DNA of 64,000 nt from Acholeplasma laidlawii_A (lineage in GTDB: Bacteria > Bacillota_I > Bacilli_A > Acholeplasmatales > Acholeplasmataceae): assembly GCF_030166555.2 (NCBI RefSeq), contig NZ_CP126461.2. One strand, given 5' to 3'. The notes beneath the pieces were generated by a model that searched no databases, was not told where the DNA came from, and saw only the letters and a program-made list of their open reading frames with translations. Positions 46,090 to 56,067 of the stretch are shown in pieces (positions within the stretch are counted from its first letter, which is position 1; every line of letters begins with the position of its first letter). Both the position numbers and the translations under genes were made by a program.

Positions 46090-48450
46090 ATGAAAAATAA
46101 AGTATATATACTTATATTATTGCTTCTATCAGCAATTTTATCTTCATCAGTACATTTTGAGCATGATCATAGTCATTTAGGTCATAACCATAGTCATCTC
46201 GAACATAGTTATAACCATAATGATTATACTGAAGCACAGATAGTTGCATCTGAAAGACGCGTTCAATTTGAAGGTGACTATTATGGGTTTAATGAAGATG
46301 ATTTCCTAGCAGTTGATGAGCCATCTGTTCCATTAGAATCTGAAATTACCTTTATAGTCAAAGAACCTCAGGAATTATCATCATTGATTGCGGAAAGACC
46401 GAGTTCAAAGGACTCGATGGAAACTGCTCAGGAGAAATTGAATAGTCACAGAAAATATGTTCAATAATTAATATACAATGAAAATTTGCTTGCACTTGAA
46501 GAAATAAGAGGTATTTCTGATTTTAGTAATTTTGATGTCAGTACAATTAGTTCAACGATAAAAGTTCAAACAAATAAAGAAAATATAACATTGGAGTTAC
46601 TTACAAATTATACCGAATTATTAAGTAGGAAGAGTCATATTGATCAGATTTTCATTTCTGAAGCAATGAATTATGATAATAAAATACAAGAGTTAGTAAA
46701 TACATTTCCAAGAATTCATGTCGATTCTATGATAAGTGCTGGAACATATACTGGTAGAGATGTGACGGTTGGAATAGTTGAAGCAGCAGGTGTGTTACAA
46801 TTAGGTACTTATAGTGGTGTTAACTCAAACAACAATGATTATACCAATCGAGATATTACGATAAGACCAGGTCAAACTGGAAACAGTACTCATGCAGATG
46901 CCGTTGCAATGATCGCTGCTGGAAACAATGGCATAGCAAGAGGTAGCAATATTTTATCATCACTTTCCACTGGAGGTCCTAATGGTTATTTAACATGGAT
47001 GATTGATGAAGGAGCTAACATTATAAATACTAGTTTTGGAGTGGGTACTGACACAACTCATGGAACATATACAAGTCAAGCTATTACTGTTGACCAAATC
47101 ATACGGCAAAACTTCGTGACAATTGTTGGATCTGCGGGTAATACAAACACTAGTCCATTGCGAAGAATTACTAGCCCAAAAACAGCCTACAATTACATTA
47201 CAGTTGGTAACTCTGCAACCAGTACAACAACTCTATGGAACACGTCTTGTTTCAGAGAGCAAACTGGTTATGGTGCAAGTAAACCTAATTTAACTGCACC
47301 AGGAAGTTTAACAACTAATGCCATGGGTGGTAATGGGACGAGTTTTGCATCACCACAAGTTGCTGGAGCTTTGGCACTATTGATGGAAGAGTTTCCATAT
47401 TTGGTTGCTTATCCAGAGTTAAATTTGGCAATTGTTACAGCTTCAGCATCACCGATGAGTGGAAATTATAATAGCAGTTCAAGCGATAGTGAAAGTACAT
47501 TTGATGCATCAGGTCTTCACAATCAAATAGGATCGGGATTGTTGAATTATGAAATGATGAGAGAAGCGGCAAATAATTATATTTCTATAACTAGACCATC
47601 AAATTCTAGTATAGAGATGATTCCGCAAACAATCGAGTTTAATGCAGTTAAAAATCAAAGAGTTAGGGCTTCATTGGCATGGTTAGCATCTGGCAATACA
47701 ACCGACAATTTTACGAACTATGATTTGTATTTACATCGTAAAAATTCAAATGGCACATATACTTTACTCAAACATATTGATGGTGCAACAAACAATGTAG
47801 AATTTCTTGATTATACTTTTGGAAACAATGGAACCTTTAGGTTGTCAATTCAGCAAAAAGAAGTAAATGTTAGAACTGATTATTTAGCGCTATCCTATGT
47901 ACTAATTGATGAAAGTGATGGAGGCAGTAGAAGTGGTGGTGTAACACATCATGAATGTAGCAATTATGTAGAATGGACTGGTAGTAGCAGTGTCCATTAT
48001 GTAAAATGTGATTGCGGATATAATGTTCAAGAAGCACATAGTAAATATACGGTAGGTAATTGGGAGTATTGTCATGATTGTAATTATTCAAAGAATTTAA
48101 GTGTACACATTCATAATTTTACTGGTCCATATACAAATATGGGTAACTTGCACAGACAGTATTGCGCATGTGGAGATTATAGAGAGAGATCTCATATAGG
48201 AGTACCAAATAATCCTGGAGATAGGTATGTTTTGTGTTGGGACTGTAATGAATGGATTGATACATGGTACTACTTAATAATGATACCAATGAATAGAGGA
48301 ATTGATTTTGATTGTGATGATTGTTACGACCACAGTCATGAGTATGAAATCGTCATAATTTATCAAAATACATATATTTATCTGGATAGAAGAAAAAATC
48401 TTTATGTAGATATAAATAAAAGGGATATAAATCAACCTATTTATAATTGA
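46090..48450 (+). pseudogene. Subtilisin-like (S8) protease with His-rich N terminus and Cys-rich tail, one in-frame TAA
   Basis: One frame of 786 codons with TAA at 46465-46467. The first 125 codons hold a signal peptide, a His-rich run after it (HDHSHLGHNHSHLEH) and most of a propeptide. The rest holds the S8 domain, with catalytic His in NSTHADAVAMIAAG and Ser in GTSFASPQVAGA. The Asp position reads VGIVEAAG, so Glu replaces Asp. The tail (about 47950-48350) has Cys pairs CDCG, CHDC, CACG and CWDC, matching the tail of the 38025 gene. A TTG at 46486 could restart translation, but without a signal peptide. Confidence 0.75.
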
Positions 48451-48623
48451 AGTATCTATTTCTGTAACTATTTGTAGATAGAGTAACTTGGGTTGTTATA
48501 AAGCATAAAAAACAATTCATACTGATAATAATTGTGCTAATTGCTTCTTTACACAATGAATGGTTTAAAGTGGAATAAGTTTATCGTGGAGTACTGGCTT
48601 TTTAAAGAGAGCCTAGAGGTTTT

Positions 48624-48661
48624 AGGATCATACAACTTTCTTGTGTGATCCTTTATCTTTT
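48624..48661 (+). terminator. Strong terminator
   Basis: AGGATCATACAA (48624-48635) pairs with TTGTGTGATCCT (48641-48652, one G-T pair), followed by TTATCTTTT. Confidence 0.8.
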
Positions 48662-48709
48662 GCAAGATTTGTAGTAATCCAACTCATAACATTTACGGAG
48701 TTGAATCAT

Positions 48710-49213
48710 GTGGCAAATACAAAAGATGCATATCAAAAGTGGATAGAAACAAATGTTATTGATGAAAAGATAAAACTCATCATTGATTACTATTCCTATA
48801 AAGAAACCAAAGGATTGATTTATGATCTTTTAGGTATCGGTGAATCAACATGGGAACGTATCAAAAGAAAATATCCAGAAGTAAAAGAAGCGATTAAAAA
48901 AGCAAAACAACTACACGAACACTTATTGCTTGCCAGTTTAACCATTAGAGCAACCAATCAATATGTAGAAGAAAGTCAAACATTTATTGAAGAAGTGGCC
49001 GGTAAAACAAAGAAAAAAATTGTTAAAACCAAAAAGTATATACCAGCTGATGTTGGTGCAGGTAAATATCTGTTATCAAAACTACATGGTGAGAAGTACA
49101 ACGATAATATTGAAATGATTAAGATTGCAAGAAAACGACAAGAAAATAATACGGAGGTATGGAACAAAGATGAACATACAAATGATGAATCCTCATTATT
49201 TAATCGCTTATGA
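48710..49213 (+). CDS. Terminase-small-subunit-like phage protein
   Basis: A 167-residue protein. The N-terminal half looks like a DNA-binding helix-turn-helix (IIDYYSYKETKGLIYDLLGI then STWERIKRKY), followed by a long basic helical part. This pattern and its place before a ParB/methylase gene fit small terminase or related phage packaging genes. GTG start with ACGGAG about 13 bases upstream. The longer frame from 48641 overlaps a terminator and is rejected. Confidence 0.5.
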   Translation: MANTKDAYQKWIETNVIDEKIKLIIDYYSYKETKGLIYDLLGIGESTWERIKRKYPEVKEAIKKAKQLHEHLLLASLTIRATNQYVEESQTFIEEVAGKTKKKIVKTKKYIPADVGAGKYLLSKLHGEKYNDNIEMIKIARKRQENNTEVWNKDEHTNDESSLFNRL

Positions 49214-49850
49214 GAATAACCCAAGACATAATGATGATGCGGTTGATGCAGTAGCAAACTTCATTAAAGCGTTTGGGTTTAAGGTGCCGATTGTCATTAC
49301 CAAGGATAGGGTTATTATTGCGGGTCATACCAGACTAAAAGCAAGCATCCTTTTAAACTTAGAAGCAGTACCTTGTATTATTGCTGATGATTTGACAGAT
49401 GATCAAATTAAAGCTTTTCGCTTGGCTGATAACAAAACAGCAGAACTTGCGACCTGGGATTTATCCAAGTTAGAGTCTGAACTCTTTGATATCGATATGG
49501 ATATGCTGCAGTTTGGTTTTGAGGAACTGGAGTCAGATATTCCAGATCGTGCAACTGATGATGATTTTGATCCAGCGGATGAAATACCAGAGGTTCCAAG
49601 TAGCCAAAAAGGTGACCTTTATATCTTAGGTGAACATAGAGTACTCTGTGGTGACTCAACTAAAAAGCAGGATGTTGATTATCTTATTGGTAACAAAGAG
49701 ATAGATATGATCTTTACTGATCCACCTTATAACGTTGATTATGAAGGCACAGCAGGTAAGATTCAAAATGACAAAATGGAAGATAGTGCATTCTATCTTT
49801 TTTTATTAATTAGGAAATTCTATATTACGTATTTCTGTGATTTACCATAG
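49170..49850 (+). pseudogene. ParB-domain DNA methyltransferase, 3' end lost to an IS91-like insertion
   Basis: The N terminus is a ParB/Srx-like domain (IAYENNPRHND, VIIAGHTRLKASILL), followed by a linker and the start of an N6-adenine or N4-cytosine methylase domain with GDSTKK and the catalytic TDPPYNVDYEG. After EDSAFYLFL near 49805 the frame runs into unrelated sequence and stops, so motifs beyond DPPY are missing. Such fusions are common in Firmicutes prophages. It overlaps the previous gene by 44 bases. Confidence 0.75.
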
Positions 49851-49892
49851 ACAAAATAACCCTTCTTAGAGGGTTTAACATATATTTACTTT

Positions 49893-50096
49893 CTATTTGA
49901 ATATAGTTTTAAATCTATCGTAATCTTCTATAACACTTAATCCATCTAGTCCACATGTAGGACATGTGAACCAACCATCCTTATCATCATCATAATGATC
50001 CATATACCAATCAGAGTCTTGATATACTTCGTAATCACAGTGTATACATTTCATATGTGCTAGGCCATTGCCATAGCTAGGAATATTAATTTTCAT
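49893..50096 (-). CDS. Small zinc-ribbon protein
   Basis: A 67-residue acidic protein with two Cys pairs, CIHC and CPTC, spaced as in a zinc ribbon, and Asp/Tyr-rich sequence between (WYMDHYDDDKDGW). Its start overlaps the end of the transposase frame by 11 bases, so it may be translated by coupling. Function unknown; possibly cargo of the IS91-like element. Confidence 0.5.
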   Translation of the reverse strand: MKINIPSYGNGLAHMKCIHCDYEVYQDSDWYMDHYDDDKDGWFTCPTCGLDGLSVIEDYDRFKTIFK

Positions 50097-51410
50097 AAGT
50101 AGGACCTCGATTTTGTGGTAAAAAAGGTGATAATAAAGATAGTGTCATTTGGCCACCACACTTACATAGAAGTGGTGTGTATTTAAAGTTTAAGATCAAC
50201 ATACGCTCCCATTTGATATCTTGCTTCAAATTAAAAATACGTATTTGTGGTAAAGGCGTTTATAGTCCTGTGTCCGTATGGTAGAGTGGTTAGCATAAAA
50301 GCCTTGATATCTAATTAAGTGAAACCCTTTATCAGGTATATGAATGATAAGTCTTTGCATAAATAAAAAGACATGTTCAGTTATCGTTTGAGTACCTAAC
50401 TTTTTATCATCAGTTTTCTTATCATCCTCATGGGGATCATAAATCCATGTAACCTCGTGTATTTCATAATTGATATCTATAATTCTAGATTCAGCAATGG
50501 CTGGATGTGGTGCATAACGTGTAATATATTCTGCAACTGCTTTAGCACTCATAGCTTTGCCATCCTCTGTATAATCATCAATATCTGGTCCATACGTATA
50601 AAAACCTTGGGGATATTTATCATTAACAATTTTTGATGCCTTAATAAAGCGAGCCAAATGTGGGCTTTTGATGGATTTAAGGTATTGCCTCATGCTGTTA
50701 ATTAGTTTAAATTTGTAGATGAGTCTGAGACTATTGAAGTGAAAATAATTATAAGCATGGTGTTTATCAAACTTGTCATATACACGTTCTGCTACCAGTG
50801 CGTGTATATGCGGATTCCATTTCATATCACGTCCATAAGTATGCATCACAGATATCATACCATGTGTCCAGTTATCTAGTTTTTGTTGCTTGCTACTTTG
50901 AATTAAATGTGTAAAACTATCGAGCACAGCATTAAATAAAACATTTAATAAAACACGATGATATCAAAAATATTTTCTAAATTCTTTAGGTATTGAAAAG
51001 ACGAAATGTCGGTGTTTTACGGCGAGTAGTTTCTTTTGCATCGAAAGCGTTCTTGCTGCACGATACTTATTATTGCAGGATGGACAAAATCTAGAATGAC
51101 AGGAGATACCTGTAATGTGATAGTTATCACACTTATTACATTCATAAAAAAGATAACCATAGTATAAGTTATGACAGTTAATCATAGATTCTACATTAGA
51201 AATAATTGCAGGTCTTAGTCTATCAAGGATTAAAGGTTTTAATAAAGACCAATATGTTCTAAATATCGACTGAAGTTTTCTACTATCAGGACGGTTGACC
51301 TTCAAGTTATATATTTGGTTGGTGTGATTGTCAATTGAGCTGATGCCATGTTTAGAAAGTAGTATCTTAGAAAAGTTAGTATAATCACTAGACTCATAGA
51401 ATGGTTTCAT
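50086..51410 (-). pseudogene. IS91-family HUH transposase, broken
   Basis: The N-terminal zinc-binding domain has CNKCDNYHITGISCHSRFCP and CNNKYRA. The Y2 domain has the HUH pair in WNPHIHALV. The frame is interrupted by an in-frame TGA at 50964-50966 (after FRKYF) and again by a one-base loss near 50229, after which the C-terminal tail TPLLCKCGGQM continues to a TAA at 50086. I start at 51410 (MKPFYESSDY). It cannot make a full enzyme. Confidence 0.75.
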
Positions 51411-51485
51411 AGGTATAGTATAAACCAAAAAAGAAAAGAGACAAAATATTTTGTCTCTAACGTGAATGAAATTCACTTTTGTTCT

Positions 51486-51636
51486 TTTTACCGATTTTCT
51501 TAAGAATAGGAGGTGTGTGGAAACAAGTAACTTAAAGAATAGGGTAGAGTGTTTTGCGTGATTAGAGTATTTTTAATAGGTTATGGAATAATAACCTTGA
51601 ATTTTATTTTTATTGGGTAAAATGGGATCAGTTCAA
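51486..51636 (-). pseudogene. Remnant of serine-recombinase 3' end (fourth copy)
   Basis: The - strand reads IPFYPIKIKFKVIIP then stop, matching the C terminus of the recombinase at 34811, followed by the same downstream non-coding sequence (GTGTGGAAACA...AATAGGGTAGAGTG). It breaks off at GGATCA on one side and at the IS91-like element on the other. Confidence 0.8.
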
Positions 51637-51789
51637 ATTTAGATAACGATAATCTTAGTGATTTATAACTTTAGTTGACTTTAAAAAGTTAAAACGATAA
51701 AATGACCTAAATCAAGTAAGTGAATCCTTATTAATTTTAAAGACAGATGAATACACATTTGATTAAAAAACAAAAGGGGACAAGTTAAT

Positions 51790-52133
51790 ATGATAGTTAA
51801 AAAAATTGTTTCAAGTACTCTTGCGTAGTATTGTTTCTTTCTATAATTAGTTTCAAGTATAATAGAAATATTTCAAAAATAGTTATATCTGAACCTATAT
51901 CATCCAAATTGGGTGCAACTCATGATAAAAATATTGATGATAATGATTCAATATATAGTGTGATGATTAAATATGCTTATCCATCACTTGATATTGATGA
52001 AAATGACCATATGCAATCTAATCAATCCGTTTCAGAAATATTAACTTTAATAAGATTGGATAACAAGAATTATTACTACTATAATAATTTGGACTATACT
52101 TATAATTTCTTTATTATAGTCAAACCACGTTAG
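51790..52133 (+). pseudogene. Possible exported protein gene with frameshift
   Basis: AGGGGAC precedes ATG 51790, which begins MIVKKIVSSTLA and then meets TAG. A shifted frame (51831-52133) continues with FLSIISFKYN and about 90 further residues, so the two together would give a signal peptide and a short mature protein. One indel near 51828 would join them. No family recognised. Confidence 0.4.
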
Positions 52134-52147
52134 GGGGCCTAGAAAAT

Positions 52148-52651
52148 ATGAAAAAAATACTATTAGCTTTATTGATGATTCTAGTTGTAACATTAAGTGC
52201 TTGTACAAAAGAAAATAAGAACTATAAGTTTGTTGGCCATTATGATAAATTTATAACTATTTTCTCAAATTCTGTTAGGATGGATGATTATGAATCATAT
52301 CTTAATTTTATAAGTGACAAAGCAGAACCTCACGTGAGGGCATTTGAAGACTTGCTTAATTATGATGAAACTTTCTTTGAAAATAATACTTTGTTATATA
52401 TTGCATATGAAAGATTGGATTCCGGAGTTGACGTAAAGTTAGATAGTGTAAAAATTATAGAAAACGAACTCGTTTTTAGTTTCTCTTATAAAGGACCAGA
52501 TGCAACAATGGTGATCCATACAGAGATGCATCTAGTAGAGATAAGTAAGAATTATTTAAAAGATTATCCAATCAGACTTATAGTGACTAAATATCAACCC
52601 GAACAAAGTATATCAGAGATAAGAGCAGATAAAATAATTACGAATGAATGA
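52148..52651 (+). CDS. Hypothetical lipoprotein
   Basis: A 167-residue protein with signal sequence and lipobox LSAC (Cys19). The mature domain alternates helices and strands in the manner of DUF-type lipoproteins, without recognised motif. The ribosome site AGGGGGC is upstream. It follows a broken exported-protein gene by 14 bases. Confidence 0.7.
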   Translation: MKKILLALLMILVVTLSACTKENKNYKFVGHYDKFITIFSNSVRMDDYESYLNFISDKAEPHVRAFEDLLNYDETFFENNTLLYIAYERLDSGVDVKLDSVKIIENELVFSFSYKGPDATMVIHTEMHLVEISKNYLKDYPIRLIVTKYQPEQSISEIRADKIITNE

Positions 52652-52709
52652 TAAGAATATTTTATTCTAGATTAAGAAAAAACAATTCTAAATATAGTTT
52701 GAAAAAAAC

Positions 52710-53326
52710 ATGAACAAACCACCTCAAGATGAAAAAGAGATTAGAGACTTACTTTATAACCTTAAAGTTTTTATGCATGATAATGATTTGTATGATCCTC
52801 TAATTCAAATGGCACTTATTCACTTTCAATTTGAAAGTATCCACCCATTCTATGACGCAAATGGTCGGACGGGAAGAATATTAATCATTCTATATCTTGT
52901 TTTAAAGGGTAAAATTCAAGAACCTATTTTATATTTGAGTAAATACATTATTGAGAATAAAGCTGAGTATTATTTACTTTTAAAAAAATGTAATAATGAT
53001 ATTGCAAACATTCTTGACTTTGTGATGTATATGCTAAAAGCAGTCGCAGAAACGGCTCAAAACACGAAAAATCTTATATTAAAAATTAATGAAGCAATTT
53101 TAACAACTAAGAAAGAAATGAAAAACGATTACCCGATATTTACAAATACGAAATTGTCGAACATTTATTTTCGTATTTATACACTAAAAACGAGTTATTT
53201 AGAGAAGATTTAGTGATTTCAAGGGCAACCGCAACCAAGTATTTAAAGTTGCTTGAAAAGGAAGGATTTATTATTTCTGAACGAGTTGGAAAAGAAGTTA
53301 TTTATAAAAAAATGTTCAGCTATTAA
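52710..53326 (+). pseudogene. Fic-domain (AMP-transferase-type) gene, 5'-truncated and frameshifted
   Basis: Starts inside the Fic domain (PPQDEKEIRDLLYNL) and keeps the motif IHPFYDANGRTGRI, with Ala where Gly is usual. The frame shifts near 53130; the other frame continues DIYKYEIVEHLF and a winged-helix tail (ISRATATKYLKLLEKEGFI) ending at TAA 53324-53326. The N-terminal part with the inhibitory helix is missing. Inactive as it stands. Confidence 0.75.
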
Positions 53327-53474
53327 ATATAATAAAAGATTAGTATTGATAGTTGGAATCAAATATTGTGAAGGGGGATATCCAGTCATTTGAAATGATA
53401 AAACATTTAAGAAAAAAATTGATTTTAGATATGTCATCACCATATATTTTGCAAGCAATCATTAATAGACTAGG

Positions 53475-53519
53475 TTGGTGGAGAGTATCACATTGCTTGA
53501 ATTAAAAACGGCTTTGTAA
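53475..53519 (+). repeat. Internal att copy of the rlmCD 3' end
   Basis: Differs by one base from 34594-34638 and would encode LVESITLLELKTAL then TAA. Marks the junction between the first and second integrated elements. Confidence 0.8.
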
Positions 53520-53562
53520 GGCTATCAAGTTAAATATTAAAAATAATAAAATATAAGGTATA

Positions 53563-53594
53563 GGCTGGGAAATTCAAATTTCCCAGCCTTTTTT
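53563..53594. terminator. Strong bidirectional terminator
   Basis: GGCTGGGAAATT (53563-53574) pairs with AATTTCCCAGCC (53577-53588), followed by a T run. Confidence 0.8.
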
Positions 53595-53669
53595 CATTTT
53601 TACCAATTTCTTCAATTGTTGGGGGTGGTGTGTGGAAACATGTAACTTAAAGAATAGGGTAGATTATTT

Positions 53670-54512
53670 TTAATAGGTTATGGAATAATAACCTTGAATT
53701 TTTTTTATTGGGTAAATTGGATCATCAAATGTTCCTTCAGTAATTGGTGGGTGTGATAAGAACTTATCAATGTTTTCTCTAAATGTTTTATCGGTGTAGG
53801 TTCTATTTAACATCATGCAGAATATAATCTCATGAGGACCAATAGAAATAATTTTTTGAATGAATTCTTTGATGAGGTTGTTTGTTATGACGTTGATACA
53901 ATCTTTGTTTTCTTTCAATATTTTCTTAATGAAATCTAATCTTTCTTTAGCCGCATGACCTTTGATGAATGAATCTTCCATTTTCTTTAACTCATTTTTA
54001 GCAACAATCAATGGATCATTAACTTCGGATAATTTTCTATTAAATACATCTTGAGGAATTGGAGTCTTCAAATGAAGGTCAATCAATGATTCAATCTCGT
54101 TTTCTATTTCAATAATCAGTTCACGTTTTTCTATGAGTGAGTCTTCAGCGGCACCAACCGAAATTGCATTATTTGTAATTCTAAACAATAAATCAATAAA
54201 TGAAGCGTCTTGCATGAACAATGAATCGATCACGTGCGCCGTTGTTCGCTCCACAGCGTCGTTTGTTAGGGCTTTGGCATCACAGTTGCCTTTGCCTTCC
54301 AAATAGCCGCCACACTGCAACATAACTTTTTGTGCTGGGGTTCCGTCATTCCAATAACGTCTTTTAGGTGATCTACCACAAAATTCCCGTTTGTCATTCG
54401 CATTGATTTTTGTAGCGTATGAAGTTTTTTGTTCATTAGTATCTGTTGAAACTCTATCATAGGTACATACACGTATTTTTATTGAAACTGATGGATTATC
54501 CTTGCTAAACTG
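53670..54512 (-). pseudogene. Serine recombinase copy 2, shortened by two deletions
   Basis: Reads as the recombinase but lacks the start codon and 272 internal codons. The internal join lies at CCACAA (54376-54381), the same 6-mer that flanks the missing 816 bases in the full copy (35511 and 36327), so the deletion is in frame. The upstream join at AAACTG (54507-54512) likewise matches two 6-mers in the full copy (36479 and 36601) and fuses it to the small SHOCT-like gene. The catalytic Ser region (DRVSTDTNEQ) remains, but the Recombinase domain is gone. Confidence 0.85.
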
Positions 54513-54616
54513 CTTTATTGTTTCATCAATACCTAATACTTCTTGTAAATCGTTAATAATTCGGTCATATTCTACATTCGTAATCGGTCTTTTTCATAAA
54601 ATAAGTTTAAATTTAT
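54513..54616 (-). pseudogene. Remnant of the SHOCT-like gene, copy 2
   Basis: Keeps the ATG start (ATGGATAAATTTAAA, near 54618) that copy 1 has lost, but about 45 bases are deleted after it and the frame shifts. The tail VEYDRIINDLQEVLGIDETI supports the frame deduced for copy 1. Confidence 0.5.
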
Positions 54617-54628
54617 CCATTGTTATCC

Positions 54629-54726
54629 TTTCTTATGATTTATAGAATCATTTGCTATTGTTGTTTTGTTATTATAAAATTATGCTGAGCAAAGCACATG
54701 AAAAATTAATATAATAGGAGATTTAA
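54629..54726 (+). repeat. Conserved upstream segment of lipoprotein gene, copy 2
   Basis: Nearly identical to 37010-37104, with the same TATAAAAT-like box and TAGGAGATTT. Confidence 0.7.
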
Positions 54727-54731
54727 GAAAA

Positions 54732-55259
54732 ATGAAAAAATATTTAAGAAGGTTATGGTGTTAGGAATGATGATTATGTGTTTAGGATTTTTTGTGGGGT
54801 GTACCGATGATAGTATTAAAGAAGAATCTATCAGTGATATGATTGAACTGCATACATGGTATTTTACTTCCGGAGTACCAAATAATGCAATTAAAGTTAA
54901 GCATATGAATAATACAAATTTCGAATGTATTGTTGACAAAGGACGTCTAGGTGTTTCAAAAAGTGATGATAGCAAAAAGCGTTATAGTCGGATCTGGCGA
55001 AACAATTTATTGGAGCGCGTTTAACAATGAAACTGAAACATGGACTGATCTGGCATATGTTCAAATTGTCTTAAAAGAGAAAGAAAACATTATTGGTTAT
55101 GCAATCATAGAAATAAAGAAAGATCCAGAATTTGGATTAAACTATCATGCAGAAACCTTAAAATCTATAATATTTCCCAAAGTAAAAGAACATTATCAGA
55201 GTATAACAGAAGAATATGTAAATACTGCTATGGCAAACATCATAGCGGAAAGAGATTGA
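54732..55259 (+). pseudogene. Lipoprotein gene with two frameshifts
   Basis: ATG 54732 begins MKK, but one A seems lost from the A run just after it; restoring it gives KKVMVLGMMIMCLGFFVGC with lipobox FVGC. The frame shifts again near 54950, after which VIVGSGETIYWSAFNNE and about 75 further residues follow to a TGA at 55257. The rebuilt product is about 175 residues. Same place as the lipoprotein at 37105 but unrelated in sequence. Confidence 0.65.
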
Positions 55260-55261
55260 AA

Positions 55262-55429
55262 ATGAATACAATAGAAATAATAAAAAGAAAAATAAGCGTT
55301 TCTTTATTTATGCTGAAGATAGTATTACTAATATTTATTGCGTTTATTGCATTAAAATCAACAATTACATATGCACATGCATCTGATTTTGATTCGACGA
55401 AATTAAATGACCAACATATGCAATTGTAA
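55262..55429 (+). CDS. Small exported peptide (55 residues)
   Basis: ATG 55262 starts 2 bases after the lipoprotein frame. The product has a basic start, a hydrophobic core (VLLIFIAFIA) and a probable cleavage site at TYAHA-S, leaving about 15 polar residues (SDFDSTKLNDQHMQL). This looks like a signal peptide with a very short mature part. Function unknown. Confidence 0.5.
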   Translation: MNTIEIIKRKISVSLFMLKIVLLIFIAFIALKSTITYAHASDFDSTKLNDQHMQL

Positions 55430-56067
55430 GGTTTTATTATCAGGGATTAGAGGCAGAAGTCTCTATATGGTATTTGGAGTAATTACTTTATACCTTATAT
55501 CAAAATTGATAACATGTCTATTCTAATTTTGTTTAATTAATTGTATCCTATTGGTATGCTGTATAATGAAAGATATATAATCCGTAAACGTTTTAGGTTC
55601 ATATGTGGAAATATAAAGTAGTGAACATAGGTATATTCAATTTGTATTGAATTGATAACATGTATACACTCAACATTATATTAATAAAGCAACAATAACT
55701 AAAATATATTTCCATAGTCAAGGTTCACTGGAATTAGCAACTAAAAATATTTTCATGATGTATTTTTGCCCCATGTTTTCTCTTGAGTAGAGAAACATAT
55801 TTATGTTCCCTACCACATTTTTTGCAAGCAATCACTAATAGACTAGGTTGGTGGAGAGTATCACATTGCTTGAATTAAAAACGTCCTCATAAGGCTATCA
55901 AAGGTATGTAGTAAAATAAAAAAATATAAGATATAGGCTGGAAATTCAAATTTTCCATCCTTTTTTCATTTTTACCAATTTCTTCAATTGTCGGAGGTAG
56001 TGTGTGGAAACATGTAACTTAAAGAATAGGGTAGAGTGTTTTGCGTGATTAGGGTATTTTTAATAGG
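55430..56067. other. Non-coding element end with att copy
   Basis: No gene in 638 bases. Holds two copies of ATTGATAACATGT (about 55504 and 55649), the element right end (TTTTGCAAGCAATCA, 55820-55834), the third att copy and a terminator hairpin (55936-55966). Confidence 0.6.
55848..55892 (+). repeat. Third att copy of the rlmCD 3' end
   Basis: Encodes LVESITLLELKTSS then TAA. The last residues differ from the other two copies, so this may be the original chromosomal tail or that of a third element. Confidence 0.75.

Larger units (their letters stand above)
49857..51484 (-). mobile_element. Decayed IS91-like element (ends approximate)
   Basis: Holds a broken HUH (Y2-type) transposase gene and a small zinc-ribbon gene. 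The left side has an AACCCT/AGGGTT hairpin (49859-49876). The right side has a perfect 22-bp palindrome AGAGACAAAAT-ATTTTGTCTCT (51437-51458) and GTGAAT/ATTCAC. It cuts the methylase gene on the left and borders a recombinase remnant on the right. Confidence 0.6.
53327..53669. other. Element junction region
   Basis: No gene. Contains the right end of the first element (TTTTGCAAGCAATCA, 53447-53461), an att copy and the terminator hairpin of the next element. Confidence 0.6.

Noticed and set aside
50964..50966. TGA read as tryptophan, as in Mycoplasma
   Set aside because: Normal genes in the window end in TGA (for example at 1173, 18357 and 39722) and use TGG for Trp, so TGA is a stop here; the IS91 transposase also has a frameshift, which fits decay.
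55504..55663. Two ATTGATAACATGT copies as an attachment or replication site
   Set aside because: Only two short AT-rich copies, spaced 145 bases apart in decayed DNA; chance is not excluded.
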